A stretch of DNA of 64,000 nt from CALNYX01 sp942490925 (GTDB lineage: Bacteria > Chlamydiota > Chlamydiia > Chlamydiales > JAAKFR01). Of this stretch, positions 56,844 through 64,000 are shown in pieces. The position numbers and the translations under genes are program-made. The stretch lies in the NCBI GenBank assembly GCA_942490925.1, contig CALNYX010000017.1, forward strand, positions 62,001 to 126,000, read 5' to 3'. Under the pieces are notes generated by a model. The model did not search any database and was not told the origin of the DNA. It saw only the letters and a program-made list of their open reading frames with translations. Each line of letters opens with the position of its first letter. The stretch's first letter is position 1.

Positions 56844-57902
56844 ATGCCGCTCACCTACACGATTCAGCCAGAGCTGATTCAAACCGAAATCCTCTTTGGA
56901 TCTGATCTGATACCAGAAGCACTGGAATATATTCAAGCTTCTGGTAATCAGTCAATTATTTTGACAACACCAACACTTGCGCCAGCGCTTTCAACGCTTC
57001 CAAATCTTGTGACTCTCTCTGATGGAGAGTCTATCAAAAACCGTGCCACTAGGGAAAAAATTGAAGATCTTTTTTATGAAAGAGGAGTGAATCGCCAGAC
57101 GACACTGGTTGCGATTGGGGGTGGAGCTCTGCTAGATTTTGCTGGTATGATGGCAGCAACCTGGATGCGAGGCATTGATTTGATCACATTTCCAACGACG
57201 CTTTTGGCGATGACCGATGCAAGTCTTGGAGGAAAAAATGGGATCAATTTCAGGGAGGGGAAGAACTGGATTGGCACATTCTACCATCCCAAGCGTGTCT
57301 ATATGGACTTCAATTTTCTCAAGACGTTGCCACAAAGCGAGTGGATCTCTGGGCTTGCTGAAACGGTGAAGCATGCGGCAATTTATGATGCGCAGCTGTT
57401 CGCATTTTTAGAGAGTCATGAAGTTGTTGCACAAGAAGAGTTTAAGCAGATGATAGAGGCAAGTGTCGCAGTCAAGCTGGCGATTGTCACGCAAGATCCA
57501 TTTGAAAAGAGTGGGCTACGACACATTTTAAATTTTGGACATACAGTTGGTCACGCAATTGAGGTATTCAATGCGTATCGGGTTTCGCATGGGCGGGCTG
57601 TTGCATTAGGAATGGTTGTGGAAGCGGCGATGGCAGTATCACTTGGGCTGCTTGGAAACGAGGATTATGAGCGCTTGCTCAATCTCTGTCGGCCAATGAT
57701 ACTCAATTCCGAAATGCCTCCTTTTGCGCTTACTTTGCGAGACAAAAAAAATGGAAAATTTGTGGGCTTACGAAAGATCGGCGGACCGTGTGAGTTGATC
57801 GATTTGACTGAGTCATTATATATAGAAGGGTGGAACCATGCTTTGCGCGACATTCAAAGAGCCGACGTTAGACGATCTTATTACAGCTCACAAACAGGCT
57901 GA
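56844..57902 (+). CDS. aroB: 3-dehydroquinate synthase
   Basis: NAD- and metal-dependent enzyme making 3-dehydroquinate. It has G-G-G-A-L-L-D-F-A-G, F-P-T-T-L-L-A-M-T-D-A-S, K-N-G-I-N and H-I-L-N-F-G-H-T-V-G-H-A. The ATG at 56844 is chosen over an upstream TTG. The length of 352 aa is normal. Its 3' end overlaps aroDE by 65 bases, so the last 21 codons are read in two frames. Confidence 0.93.
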   Translation: MPLTYTIQPELIQTEILFGSDLIPEALEYIQASGNQSIILTTPTLAPALSTLPNLVTLSDGESIKNRATREKIEDLFYERGVNRQTTLVAIGGGALLDFAGMMAATWMRGIDLITFPTTLLAMTDASLGGKNGINFREGKNWIGTFYHPKRVYMDFNFLKTLPQSEWISGLAETVKHAAIYDAQLFAFLESHEVVAQEEFKQMIEASVAVKLAIVTQDPFEKSGLRHILNFGHTVGHAIEVFNAYRVSHGRAVALGMVVEAAMAVSLGLLGNEDYERLLNLCRPMILNSEMPPFALTLRDKKNGKFVGLRKIGGPCELIDLTESLYIEGWNHALRDIQRADVRRSYYSSQTG

Positions 57903-59112
57903 TCTCGTTGAGCTCCGTCTCGATCTGTTCTCAGATTTATCTGAACTTGCGCTTTTGCGAAAAGCGTGCAAGCGACCTGTGATCTTCACATGTCAGGAAA
58001 TCAGTGATGAAATTCTCGAGCTGAAACCAGACTACATCGACTTGCCACATACCGCCAGTAATGAGCAGTTTTTAGCTATTCCGCCCTCGATTAAACGGAT
58101 TTGTTCGTTTCACGACTTTGAGAAGACGCCTGAAGATTTGGAGGGAGTCTACGAGAAGCTTCAAAAGAAACCAGCAGACTTCTACAAAGTTGCAACGTTT
58201 GCCAATTCGACTTGTGATGCCTTGCGGATGTTGCTGCTCATGAAAAAGCATCCTGTGATTGGGGTGGCAATGGGGGAGAGAGGGAAAGTAGCGCGTATTT
58301 TAGCTCCGACTGTGAGCAAATTATGGACCTATGCGCCTCTCTTTGAGAGTCACCGTACGGCTGAAGGGCAGTTGTTGATCGAAGAGTTGAAGGGGATATA
58401 TCACGCCCATCTACTCAGTCGTAAAACTCAGTTGTATGGCTTGATCGGGGATCCTATTGAGGCGAGTATTAGCTACAGGACACACAACTTTTTGTTTGAG
58501 CAGTATGGAATTGATGCTGTCTATGTGAAAATGCGAGTGACTAAAGAGGAGCTGCCAACGTTTTTGCCTCTTGCTGAAGAACTCGGTTTTCAAGGATTAA
58601 GTGTAACGATGCCGCTAAAAGCTGCGATTGTTCCCCACTTAGATGAGGTGCACTCTGATGTAGGGGCAATTAACACTGTGAAGATTACGAAGAAGTGGGA
58701 AGGGTGGAATACCGATGGCATTGGTTCGGTCGATGCGATTGAGAAGCGCGCGCCGATTAAGGGAAGTCGATTTGCGATACTTGGGGGAGGTGGAACAGCC
58801 AAGTCGATTGCAAGAGAAGCTGCCAAGCGGGGCGCTGAGGTGACGCTGTTCAACCGAACACCCTCTAAACTTTGTCGCCCTCTTGATGAGTTTTCAAAAG
58901 CTTCTTATGATGTGCTTGTCAATGCGACTCCAGTGGAGAAATTGATCGATTTTGAGTTGCTCTGTTCTCGAGCAGTTGTATTGGATGCAATTGTCAGTTC
59001 AAAGAAGACACCACTGCTTGTGGCAGCAGAAAAAAAGGGTTGTGCAATAATTGAGGGGGCTGAGATGTTTATCCAGCAAGCTGCACTGCAATTTAACCAT
59101 TGGTTCTCATGA
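57838..59112 (+). CDS. aroDE: Bifunctional 3-dehydroquinate dehydratase / shikimate dehydrogenase
   Basis: Residues 1 to about 195 are a type I dehydroquinase, with Schiff-base lysine K117 in F-Y-K-V-A-T-F and the early V-E-L-R-L-D. Residues about 200-424 are shikimate dehydrogenase, with L-I-G-D-P-I, V-T-M-P-L-K, N-T-D-G-I-G and a G-G-G-G-T-A NADP loop. This fusion is known in Chlamydiae and plants. It starts inside aroB and overlaps aroA by 4 bases. Confidence 0.94.
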   Translation: MLCATFKEPTLDDLITAHKQADLVELRLDLFSDLSELALLRKACKRPVIFTCQEISDEILELKPDYIDLPHTASNEQFLAIPPSIKRICSFHDFEKTPEDLEGVYEKLQKKPADFYKVATFANSTCDALRMLLLMKKHPVIGVAMGERGKVARILAPTVSKLWTYAPLFESHRTAEGQLLIEELKGIYHAHLLSRKTQLYGLIGDPIEASISYRTHNFLFEQYGIDAVYVKMRVTKEELPTFLPLAEELGFQGLSVTMPLKAAIVPHLDEVHSDVGAINTVKITKKWEGWNTDGIGSVDAIEKRAPIKGSRFAILGGGGTAKSIAREAAKRGAEVTLFNRTPSKLCRPLDEFSKASYDVLVNATPVEKLIDFELLCSRAVVLDAIVSSKKTPLLVAAEKKGCAIIEGAEMFIQQAALQFNHWFS

Positions 59113-60314
59113 GTTGGACGATATTTCCTTCATCACTCTGTGGAAGGGTGCAAGTTCCCCCATCAAAGTCACAGTCGATCCGCGCCCTGATTTTCGCTAT
59201 GCTGAGCTCTGGCAAGTCTAAGATCACCAATTTGCTCGATTCGACGGATGTGCAAAGAGTGAAGGAGATTTGTGAGCAGTTTGGTTCAGACTGCAAAGAG
59301 ATCATCGATGTTGGTAACTCGGGCTTGGCGCTCCGTTTTTTCACAGCAATTGCAGCACTTTATGACAAACCAATCATGATTACAGGAGATGAATCAATCC
59401 GCACGAATCGAAAAATTCTTCCTCTTTTAGAGGGGCTTGGTCAAGTAGGGGTGAAGTATCATGCCAATGGTGACTACGCTCCTTTGATGGTACAAGGGCC
59501 AATGCAGCCTGGATGGATGCATATCGATGGTGAAGATTCCCAATTTGTCTCGGCGCTTCTAATTGCCGCTGCGTATGGCCCAGGTCCTACAGAGATTTTT
59601 GTTTCCAATCCGGGAGAGAAACCTTGGGTTAACCTGACGCTCTCATGGCTTGATCGTCTCGCTATTCCATATGAGAGAAAAGATTTCTCCTACTTCCGTC
59701 TGCTTGGCGATGCGCAAACCTCAGCTTTTACCTATCGAGTCCCAGCTGATTTCAGTTCGTGCGCCTTTGCTGTTGTTGCCGCCTTGATCACGGATTCTGA
59801 GCTTCTATTGGAGGGTCTTGATTTCTCTGATGCTCAGGGCGACAAGCAATTTCTCTCGCTTCTAGAGAAGATGGGTGCCCGTTTTGAGCGGACAGATTCT
59901 ACATTGGAGATCAAGAAGGGGAGTCGGCTAACTGGCATGCAAATCGATGTGAATGAATTTATCGATGCGCTTCCGATCTTATCAGTGCTGAGTTGTTTTG
60001 CTGAGGGCAAAACAGAGATTGTTGGAGCCAAAGTTGCTCGTGGCAAGGAGTGCGACAGACTCGCTGCTATCACGCAAGAATTGAAGAAGATGGGCGGAAA
60101 GATTGAGGAGCATGAATCGGGAATCACGATCTATCCTTCATCGCTAAAGGGCGCTGAGTTGCAATCGCATGCGGATCATCGAATGGCGATGGCTTTAGCT
60201 GTTGCTGCGCTTGGAGCCGAGGGAAAAAGTATTGTTCATGGATCGCACTGCGCGGCAAAAACCTATCCGCAATTTGCTGAGCATTTTGTGTCACTCGGAG
60301 CGCGCATCGAATGA
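59109..60314 (+). CDS. aroA: 3-phosphoshikimate 1-carboxyvinyltransferase (EPSP synthase)
   Basis: Joins PEP and shikimate 3-phosphate. P-P-S-K-S-Q-S-I-R-A is the substrate-binding start; G-N-S-G-L-A-L-R-F-F matches the glyphosate/PEP loop (usually G-N-A-G-T); D-A-L-P-I-L-S and K-E-C-D-R-L follow. At 401 aa it is shorter than the usual 430. The ATG overlaps the aroDE stop, and its stop overlaps aroK (both ATGA). Confidence 0.94.
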   Translation: MSWTIFPSSLCGRVQVPPSKSQSIRALIFAMLSSGKSKITNLLDSTDVQRVKEICEQFGSDCKEIIDVGNSGLALRFFTAIAALYDKPIMITGDESIRTNRKILPLLEGLGQVGVKYHANGDYAPLMVQGPMQPGWMHIDGEDSQFVSALLIAAAYGPGPTEIFVSNPGEKPWVNLTLSWLDRLAIPYERKDFSYFRLLGDAQTSAFTYRVPADFSSCAFAVVAALITDSELLLEGLDFSDAQGDKQFLSLLEKMGARFERTDSTLEIKKGSRLTGMQIDVNEFIDALPILSVLSCFAEGKTEIVGAKVARGKECDRLAAITQELKKMGGKIEEHESGITIYPSSLKGAELQSHADHRMAMALAVAALGAEGKSIVHGSHCAAKTYPQFAEHFVSLGARIE

Positions 60315-60751
60315 GAGAGATTATCATCGGCTTTTTCTGTGCGGGCAAAACGACATATGGTCAGAAGCGGGCTAAGGCGCTCAATCTTCCTTTCTTTGAT
60401 ACGGATCATTTGATTGAAAAGCGGTTTGGTAGACCAGTCTGGGAGGTTTTTCAAGAGTTACAAGAGCCTGCTTTTCGTGAGCTTGAAGGGGAGATTCTCG
60501 ACGAACTAAAGGGAGATGGCATTCTTGCTGTTGGAGGAGGAACACCTCTTGCACACGGTGAGCGTTTGAAAAAAATGGGGCCACTTTTCTATCTGAAATA
60601 TCCCTTTGAAACATTATTACAGCGCATTGAGAAGCGTCGTTTTCCCTCGTACATCAAGAGAGAAGATCCGCAAAAACAGTGCTTAGAGGTCTATCAAAAG
60701 CGTGCACCTATTTATGAAGCGCTTGCCAATTTTATTGTGGAGGATGTGTGA
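60311..60751 (+). CDS. aroK: Shikimate kinase
   Basis: Phosphorylates shikimate at the 3-hydroxyl. The P-loop is G-F-F-C-A-G-K-T at residues 7-14; F-F-D-T-D and A-V-G-G-G-T-P are the shikimate-binding motifs. At 146 aa it is about 25 residues shorter than E. coli AroK, mainly at the C-terminus. Coupled to aroA (ATGA) and aroC (GTGA). Confidence 0.9.
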   Translation: MREIIIGFFCAGKTTYGQKRAKALNLPFFDTDHLIEKRFGRPVWEVFQELQEPAFRELEGEILDELKGDGILAVGGGTPLAHGERLKKMGPLFYLKYPFETLLQRIEKRRFPSYIKREDPQKQCLEVYQKRAPIYEALANFIVEDV

Positions 60752-61749
60752 GTAATAGTTTTGGTACACTTTTTCGCATCACGACATGGGGAGAATCTCA
60801 TGGCAAGGCAATTGGTGTTGTCATCGATGGGTGTCCCGCTGGTCTTGAAATTTCTGTTGAGGAGATCAACGCTGAGCTTGAGCGGCGCGCCCCGGGAAGA
60901 GATCGTCTCACATCCCCACGTAAAGAGCCTGATCAAGTGGAGATTTTCTCAGGAGTGTTTGAAGGAAAGACAACGGGCACACCTATATCACTCATTATTT
61001 ACAATCAAGATGCAGACTCAACCAAGTATGAGTCGATCAAGGGACATCTGCGTCCTGGTCATGCAACATTCACCTATCTTGAAAAGTATGGTGTATTTGA
61101 TTATCGCGGCGGTGGACGCGCTTCTGCGCGCGAGACAGCAACACGCGTGGCTGCTGGAGCGATTGCAAAGAAGTTGCTTGCTCACTATGGCGTGAGTATT
61201 CATGCCGAGGTGATTGAAGTGGGAGGCTCTGATGACTTTGAGCAGGTGATTGAGGAGGCGATGGAGGCTGGTGAATCCGTTGGTGGTGTGATTCAACTTG
61301 TTGCTGAAAATGTACCGACAGGTCTTGGAGAGCCGATCTACCAAAAGATGGAGGCGCTGCTTGCTCAAGCGATGCTCTCACTGCCAGCTTCAAAAGGTTT
61401 TGAGATGGGCGCCGGGTTTGAAAGTGCAACGATGATTGGCTCTGAGCATAATGACGCTTTTGTGGTTGAAAAGGGCGTTGTGCGTACAACCACTAATCAT
61501 GCTGGCGGAACCTTAGCTGGCATTACAACTGGGATGCCACTTGTTTTTCGTGTTCCATTCAAGCCAACAGCGAGTGTCAAAACAAAACAGCAGACAGTTA
61601 CAGTCGGTGGTGAATCTGCAATTTTCCAACTCCCAGAAGGTTCCCGGCACGATCCTTGCGTTGTTTTTCGCGCTGTTCCCATTGTCGAGGCGATGACAGC
61701 TTTAGTTCTAGCAGACACACTTTTACTCAACAAAACAAAGCGATTATGA
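60748..61749 (+). CDS. aroC: Chorismate synthase
   Basis: Makes chorismate from EPSP with reduced FMN. It has G-E-S-H-G-K-A-I-G, R-R-A-P-G-R-D-R-L-T-S-P-R-K-E-P-D, R-P-G-H-A, G-G-G-R-A-S-A-R-E-T and H-A-G-G-T-L-A-G-I-T. It starts at a GTG overlapping the aroK stop. At 333 aa it is slightly short. It overlaps rsmH by 4 bases, linking the aromatic pathway to cell-division genes. Confidence 0.95.
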   Translation: MSNSFGTLFRITTWGESHGKAIGVVIDGCPAGLEISVEEINAELERRAPGRDRLTSPRKEPDQVEIFSGVFEGKTTGTPISLIIYNQDADSTKYESIKGHLRPGHATFTYLEKYGVFDYRGGGRASARETATRVAAGAIAKKLLAHYGVSIHAEVIEVGGSDDFEQVIEEAMEAGESVGGVIQLVAENVPTGLGEPIYQKMEALLAQAMLSLPASKGFEMGAGFESATMIGSEHNDAFVVEKGVVRTTTNHAGGTLAGITTGMPLVFRVPFKPTASVKTKQQTVTVGGESAIFQLPEGSRHDPCVVFRAVPIVEAMTALVLADTLLLNKTKRL

Positions 61750-62612
61750 AGCATACTCCTGTCCTACTCACCGAAATTCTCACATTCTTCAAGGATGTTC
61801 CTCTCCAAACCTATGTTGATGGGACAACGGGTGCTGGGGGACATGCGCTGGCCATTTTGGAAAATCATCCCGAACTTCAAACCTTTTTTGCTTTTGATCG
61901 CGATGAGTCTGCCTTGGAAATTGCTAGGGAGACTTTGGCGCCATTTAAGGAGCATGTGCAGTTTATCCATTCAACCTTTGATCGACTAGATGAGTATGTT
62001 GAAGCGATGGATGGGATGTTGCTTGATGTAGGGGTTTCTTCGATGCAGCTCGATCAGCCAGAGCGCGGCTTTAGCTTTTACAAGGGTGGACCGCTCGATA
62101 TGCGGATGGATCAGAGTGCAAGGTTGACTGCTAAAGAGGTGGTCAATCGGTATGGTGAGAAGGAGTTGATGCGCATTATCCGTGACTATGGGGAAGAGCG
62201 GCGGTGGAGACAAGCGGCGCGCGCCATTGTTGAGGGAAGACAAAAAAAACGGATCGAAACGACAGAAGATCTTGTGAATGTTTTGGGTCCTGTTTTAGGA
62301 TGGAAGCGGAAGCATATGCATCCTGCAACATTGGTCTTTCAAGCGATTCGAATCGAGGTGAATCAGGAGCTCAAACAGCTCGAAAATGGGATTGAGACAG
62401 CGATTAGGCTGCTTAATCCTGGCGGCAGACTGGGAGTCATTTCTTTTCACAGTTTGGAAGATCGTATTGTAAAGCAGCGTTTTCGCAAGGCTGCTGTAGA
62501 AGAAAAAAATGTGGAAATTCTAACGAAAAAACCAGTGACAGCGCTACGTGAGGAGCAATTGCGAAATCCTCGTGCGAGAAGTGCCAAGCTCCGTTTTTTG
62601 AAAAAATTATGA
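61746..62612 (+). CDS. rsmH: 16S rRNA m4C1402 methyltransferase
   Basis: Methylates C1402 in the 16S rRNA decoding centre (formerly MraW). It begins M-K-H-T-P-V-L-L-T-E and has the SAM site V-D-G-T-T-G-A-G-G-H-A, L-L-D-V-G-V-S-S-M-Q, G-P-L-D-M-R-M-D and S-F-H-S-L-E-D-R. The start at 61746 overlaps the aroC stop; the longer frame runs inside aroC. The length of 288 aa is normal. First of three division-cluster genes. Confidence 0.95.
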   Translation: MKHTPVLLTEILTFFKDVPLQTYVDGTTGAGGHALAILENHPELQTFFAFDRDESALEIARETLAPFKEHVQFIHSTFDRLDEYVEAMDGMLLDVGVSSMQLDQPERGFSFYKGGPLDMRMDQSARLTAKEVVNRYGEKELMRIIRDYGEERRWRQAARAIVEGRQKKRIETTEDLVNVLGPVLGWKRKHMHPATLVFQAIRIEVNQELKQLENGIETAIRLLNPGGRLGVISFHSLEDRIVKQRFRKAAVEEKNVEILTKKPVTALREEQLRNPRARSAKLRFLKKL

Positions 62613-62887
62613 ACTACGGTTATCTGATTCGTCTCTCGCTTTGCATCGTGGTCTGTGGACTTTTGCTCTACAGCTACATCAGCAAGCAAAATGCCATTAC
62701 AAAAGTGCGCTTAGAAATTCCAAAGCTGATGAAACAACTCGAAGTGGTGCAGCAAGAAAATACACGCTTGCAATTCGAAATCGACCAATTCGAAAATCCG
62801 CTTCATCTGATGGAAATTGCAAACCGCGCTGAATATCGTCACCTCAAACATCCGATGCAAAATGAAGTGATTGAGGAGAAAAAGTGA
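62609..62887 (+). CDS. ftsL: FtsL-like division protein
   Basis: A 92-aa bitopic protein: short cytoplasmic start, one helix (about residues 6-24, L-S-L-C-I-V-V-C-G-L-L-L-Y), then a coiled coil (V-R-L-E-I-P-K-L-M-K-Q-L-E-V-V-Q-Q-E-N-T). The sequence is weakly conserved, but topology and position between rsmH and ftsI identify it. In other bacteria FtsL joins FtsB/Q and activates FtsWI. Overlaps both neighbours by 4 bases. Confidence 0.85.
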   Translation: MNYGYLIRLSLCIVVCGLLLYSYISKQNAITKVRLEIPKLMKQLEVVQQENTRLQFEIDQFENPLHLMEIANRAEYRHLKHPMQNEVIEEKK

Positions 62888-64000
62888 AAAAACGCCTTGC
62901 AATTGTTGCAATAGGAACTTTTTTTCTCTTTTCACTGTTGATTGCGCAATATTTTAAGATTCAGATCCTTGAAGAAGAGAAGTGGACCAAACAAGCATTG
63001 GCGCAGCATGAATTTGTTGTCAAAGAGCCCTTTCGACGCGGAAGTTTCTTTTCCAACACGAGCGTGAAAAAAGGACATCTTGAAACGTCTCAGCCGCTTG
63101 TATTTGATGTGACCAAGTTTCATCTCTATATCGATCCGCTATCGATTCCTGAAGCGCATCGCGATATTGTTGCGGCTAAGCTGTTGGGAACTGCAGAGCT
63201 TCCTGATGAGGCGGCCAAAGAGTTTTATCGCAAGAGTCGCTCTCGCAGGCTTGCTCTCTGGCTCGATCGTGAAACAAAAGATACGATTTTACAATGGTGG
63301 GTTCCCTATGCGCGCAAAAACAAAATTCCTTCTAATGCGCTCTATTTCATCACAGACTATCAACGCTCCTACCCTTACGGCAAACTACTTGGACAGGTGC
63401 TTCATACGATTCGGGATTTGAAAGATGAAGCGACTCATGAAGGCGTGCCAACAGGAGGGTTAGAGAGCTATTTCAATGAAGAGCTCAAAGGGAAGCTTGG
63501 GAAGCGAAAACTCCTCCGTTCACCGTTACACCATTTAGAGATCGATAAAATCTTGCAAGAGCCAGAAGATGGCGCCGATATCTATTTGACGATCAACCAC
63601 TGTATTCAGGCGATTGTAGAAGAGGAGTTGGAAAAGGGCGTGCAAGCTGCTCAAGCCAAAGGGGGCTGGGCTGTCATGATGGAGGCTAAAACAGGAGCGA
63701 TCTTGGCTTTGGCTCAAACCCCTTGTTTCAACCCTGCAAATTACCGCGACTATTTCAATGACCCGAAACTGATCGAAGAGACCAAGGTCAAAGCTGTCAC
63801 GGATGCTTTTGAGCTCGGCTCGATCATGAAGCCCATCACAGTTGCAGTTGCGCTCAAGGCGAATGAGGAGTTAGCTCGGCAGGGGAGACCGCCCCTTTTT
63901 TCACCCGAAGATAAACTCGATGTCACTCGGACAATTTTCCCTGGGCGCGCTTCGAAGCCATTGAAAGATCTCCCTCCTCACCGCGCAATCAACATGTATA
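62884..64000 (+). CDS. ftsI: Class B penicillin-binding protein FtsI/PBP3 (right part outside window)
   Basis: Septal peptidoglycan transpeptidase. The GTG start overlaps the ftsL stop (GTGA). M-K-K-R-L-A-I-V-A is followed by a membrane helix, a long non-penicillin-binding module with G-V-P-T-G-G-L-E-S-Y-F, and the start of the transpeptidase domain with active-site S313-I-M-K316. 372 codons are seen before the window ends; the S-x-N and K-T-G motifs would lie beyond. It continues the chlamydial order rsmH-ftsL-pbp3. Confidence 0.92.
   Translation, partial: MKKRLAIVAIGTFFLFSLLIAQYFKIQILEEEKWTKQALAQHEFVVKEPFRRGSFFSNTSVKKGHLETSQPLVFDVTKFHLYIDPLSIPEAHRDIVAAKLLGTAELPDEAAKEFYRKSRSRRLALWLDRETKDTILQWWVPYARKNKIPSNALYFITDYQRSYPYGKLLGQVLHTIRDLKDEATHEGVPTGGLESYFNEELKGKLGKRKLLRSPLHHLEIDKILQEPEDGADIYLTINHCIQAIVEEELEKGVQAAQAKGGWAVMMEAKTGAILALAQTPCFNPANYRDYFNDPKLIEETKVKAVTDAFELGSIMKPITVAVALKANEELARQGRPPLFSPEDKLDVTRTIFPGRASKPLKDLPPHRAINMY

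Noticed and set aside
1..64000. tRNA or rRNA genes
   Set aside because: No T-arm-like GGTTCGAATCC pattern in a cloverleaf context and no rRNA-like sequence was found by reading the intergenic regions.

Overview
The window is a piece of a Chlamydiota chromosome, most likely from an environmental (non-Chlamydiaceae) lineage. The vertical core follows the Chlamydia trachomatis order CT299 to CT270, which I recall from memory: hemC, radA, rnc, a CT296-like gene, sodA, accD, dut, two ptsN genes, mnmA, clpC, lplA, a phospholipase-D-like gene, a CT283-like gene, gcsH, nqrE/D/C/B, a bactofilin gene, dnaA, CT274- and CT273-like genes, rsmH, ftsL and a class B PBP gene. Base composition looks moderate, and the accessory content (biotin operon, sugar genes, toxin-antitoxin pair, a 3875-residue protein) is larger than in Chlamydiaceae. 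I do not assign a genus.

Layout. 1-4.1 kb: small genes, then rnc-radA-hemC-hemD. 4.1-5.1 kb: a divergent pair of related lipoproteins. 5.4-8.2 kb: a three-gene deoxysugar/glycosyltransferase cassette. 8.3-12.6 kb: sodA-accD-dut-ptsN-ptsN-mnmA. 12.6-22.8 kb: an accessory zone with a nested palindromic element, an FAD oxidase, an AAA ATPase with a phased palindrome array, the biotin operon bioB-F-D-A plus a ferritin-like protein, an ISAs1 remnant, a chimeric membrane protein, a methyltransferase and an AbrB/Doc toxin-antitoxin pair. Two degenerate copies of the clpC 3' end divide this zone, and the intact clpC closes it. 22.8-30.5 kb: clpC to gcsH. 30.5-43.4 kb: a second AAA ATPase with palindromic operators and the giant gene, both placed between gcsH and nqrE. 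43.5-47.3 kb: nqrB-C-D-E. 47.3-56.8 kb: a large AsmA/TamB-like protein, comF, a DUF4116-like protein, bactofilin, dnaA and the CT273/CT274-like genes. 56.8-64 kb: the whole dedicated shikimate pathway (aroB, aroDE, aroA, aroK, aroC) joined by 4-base overlaps to rsmH-ftsL-ftsI.

As a set, the core genes cover tRNA and rRNA modification, haem synthesis, lipoate and glycine-cleavage functions, sodium-pumping respiration, replication initiation and septal wall synthesis. The accessory genes add biotin synthesis, a surface-sugar cassette, a toxin-antitoxin pair and a probable host-directed giant protein.

The points I would look at first are: the giant protein (protease-like N-terminus, helicase-like NTPase core, near-identical 123-bp repeats, paired C-terminal membrane segments); the ferritin-like gene translationally coupled to bioA in an operon without a visible bioC/bioH; the accessory blocks bounded by clpC 3'-end copies; and the regularly spaced palindromes in front of both AAA ATPase genes. 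All family names come from reading motifs by eye; no database search was run.
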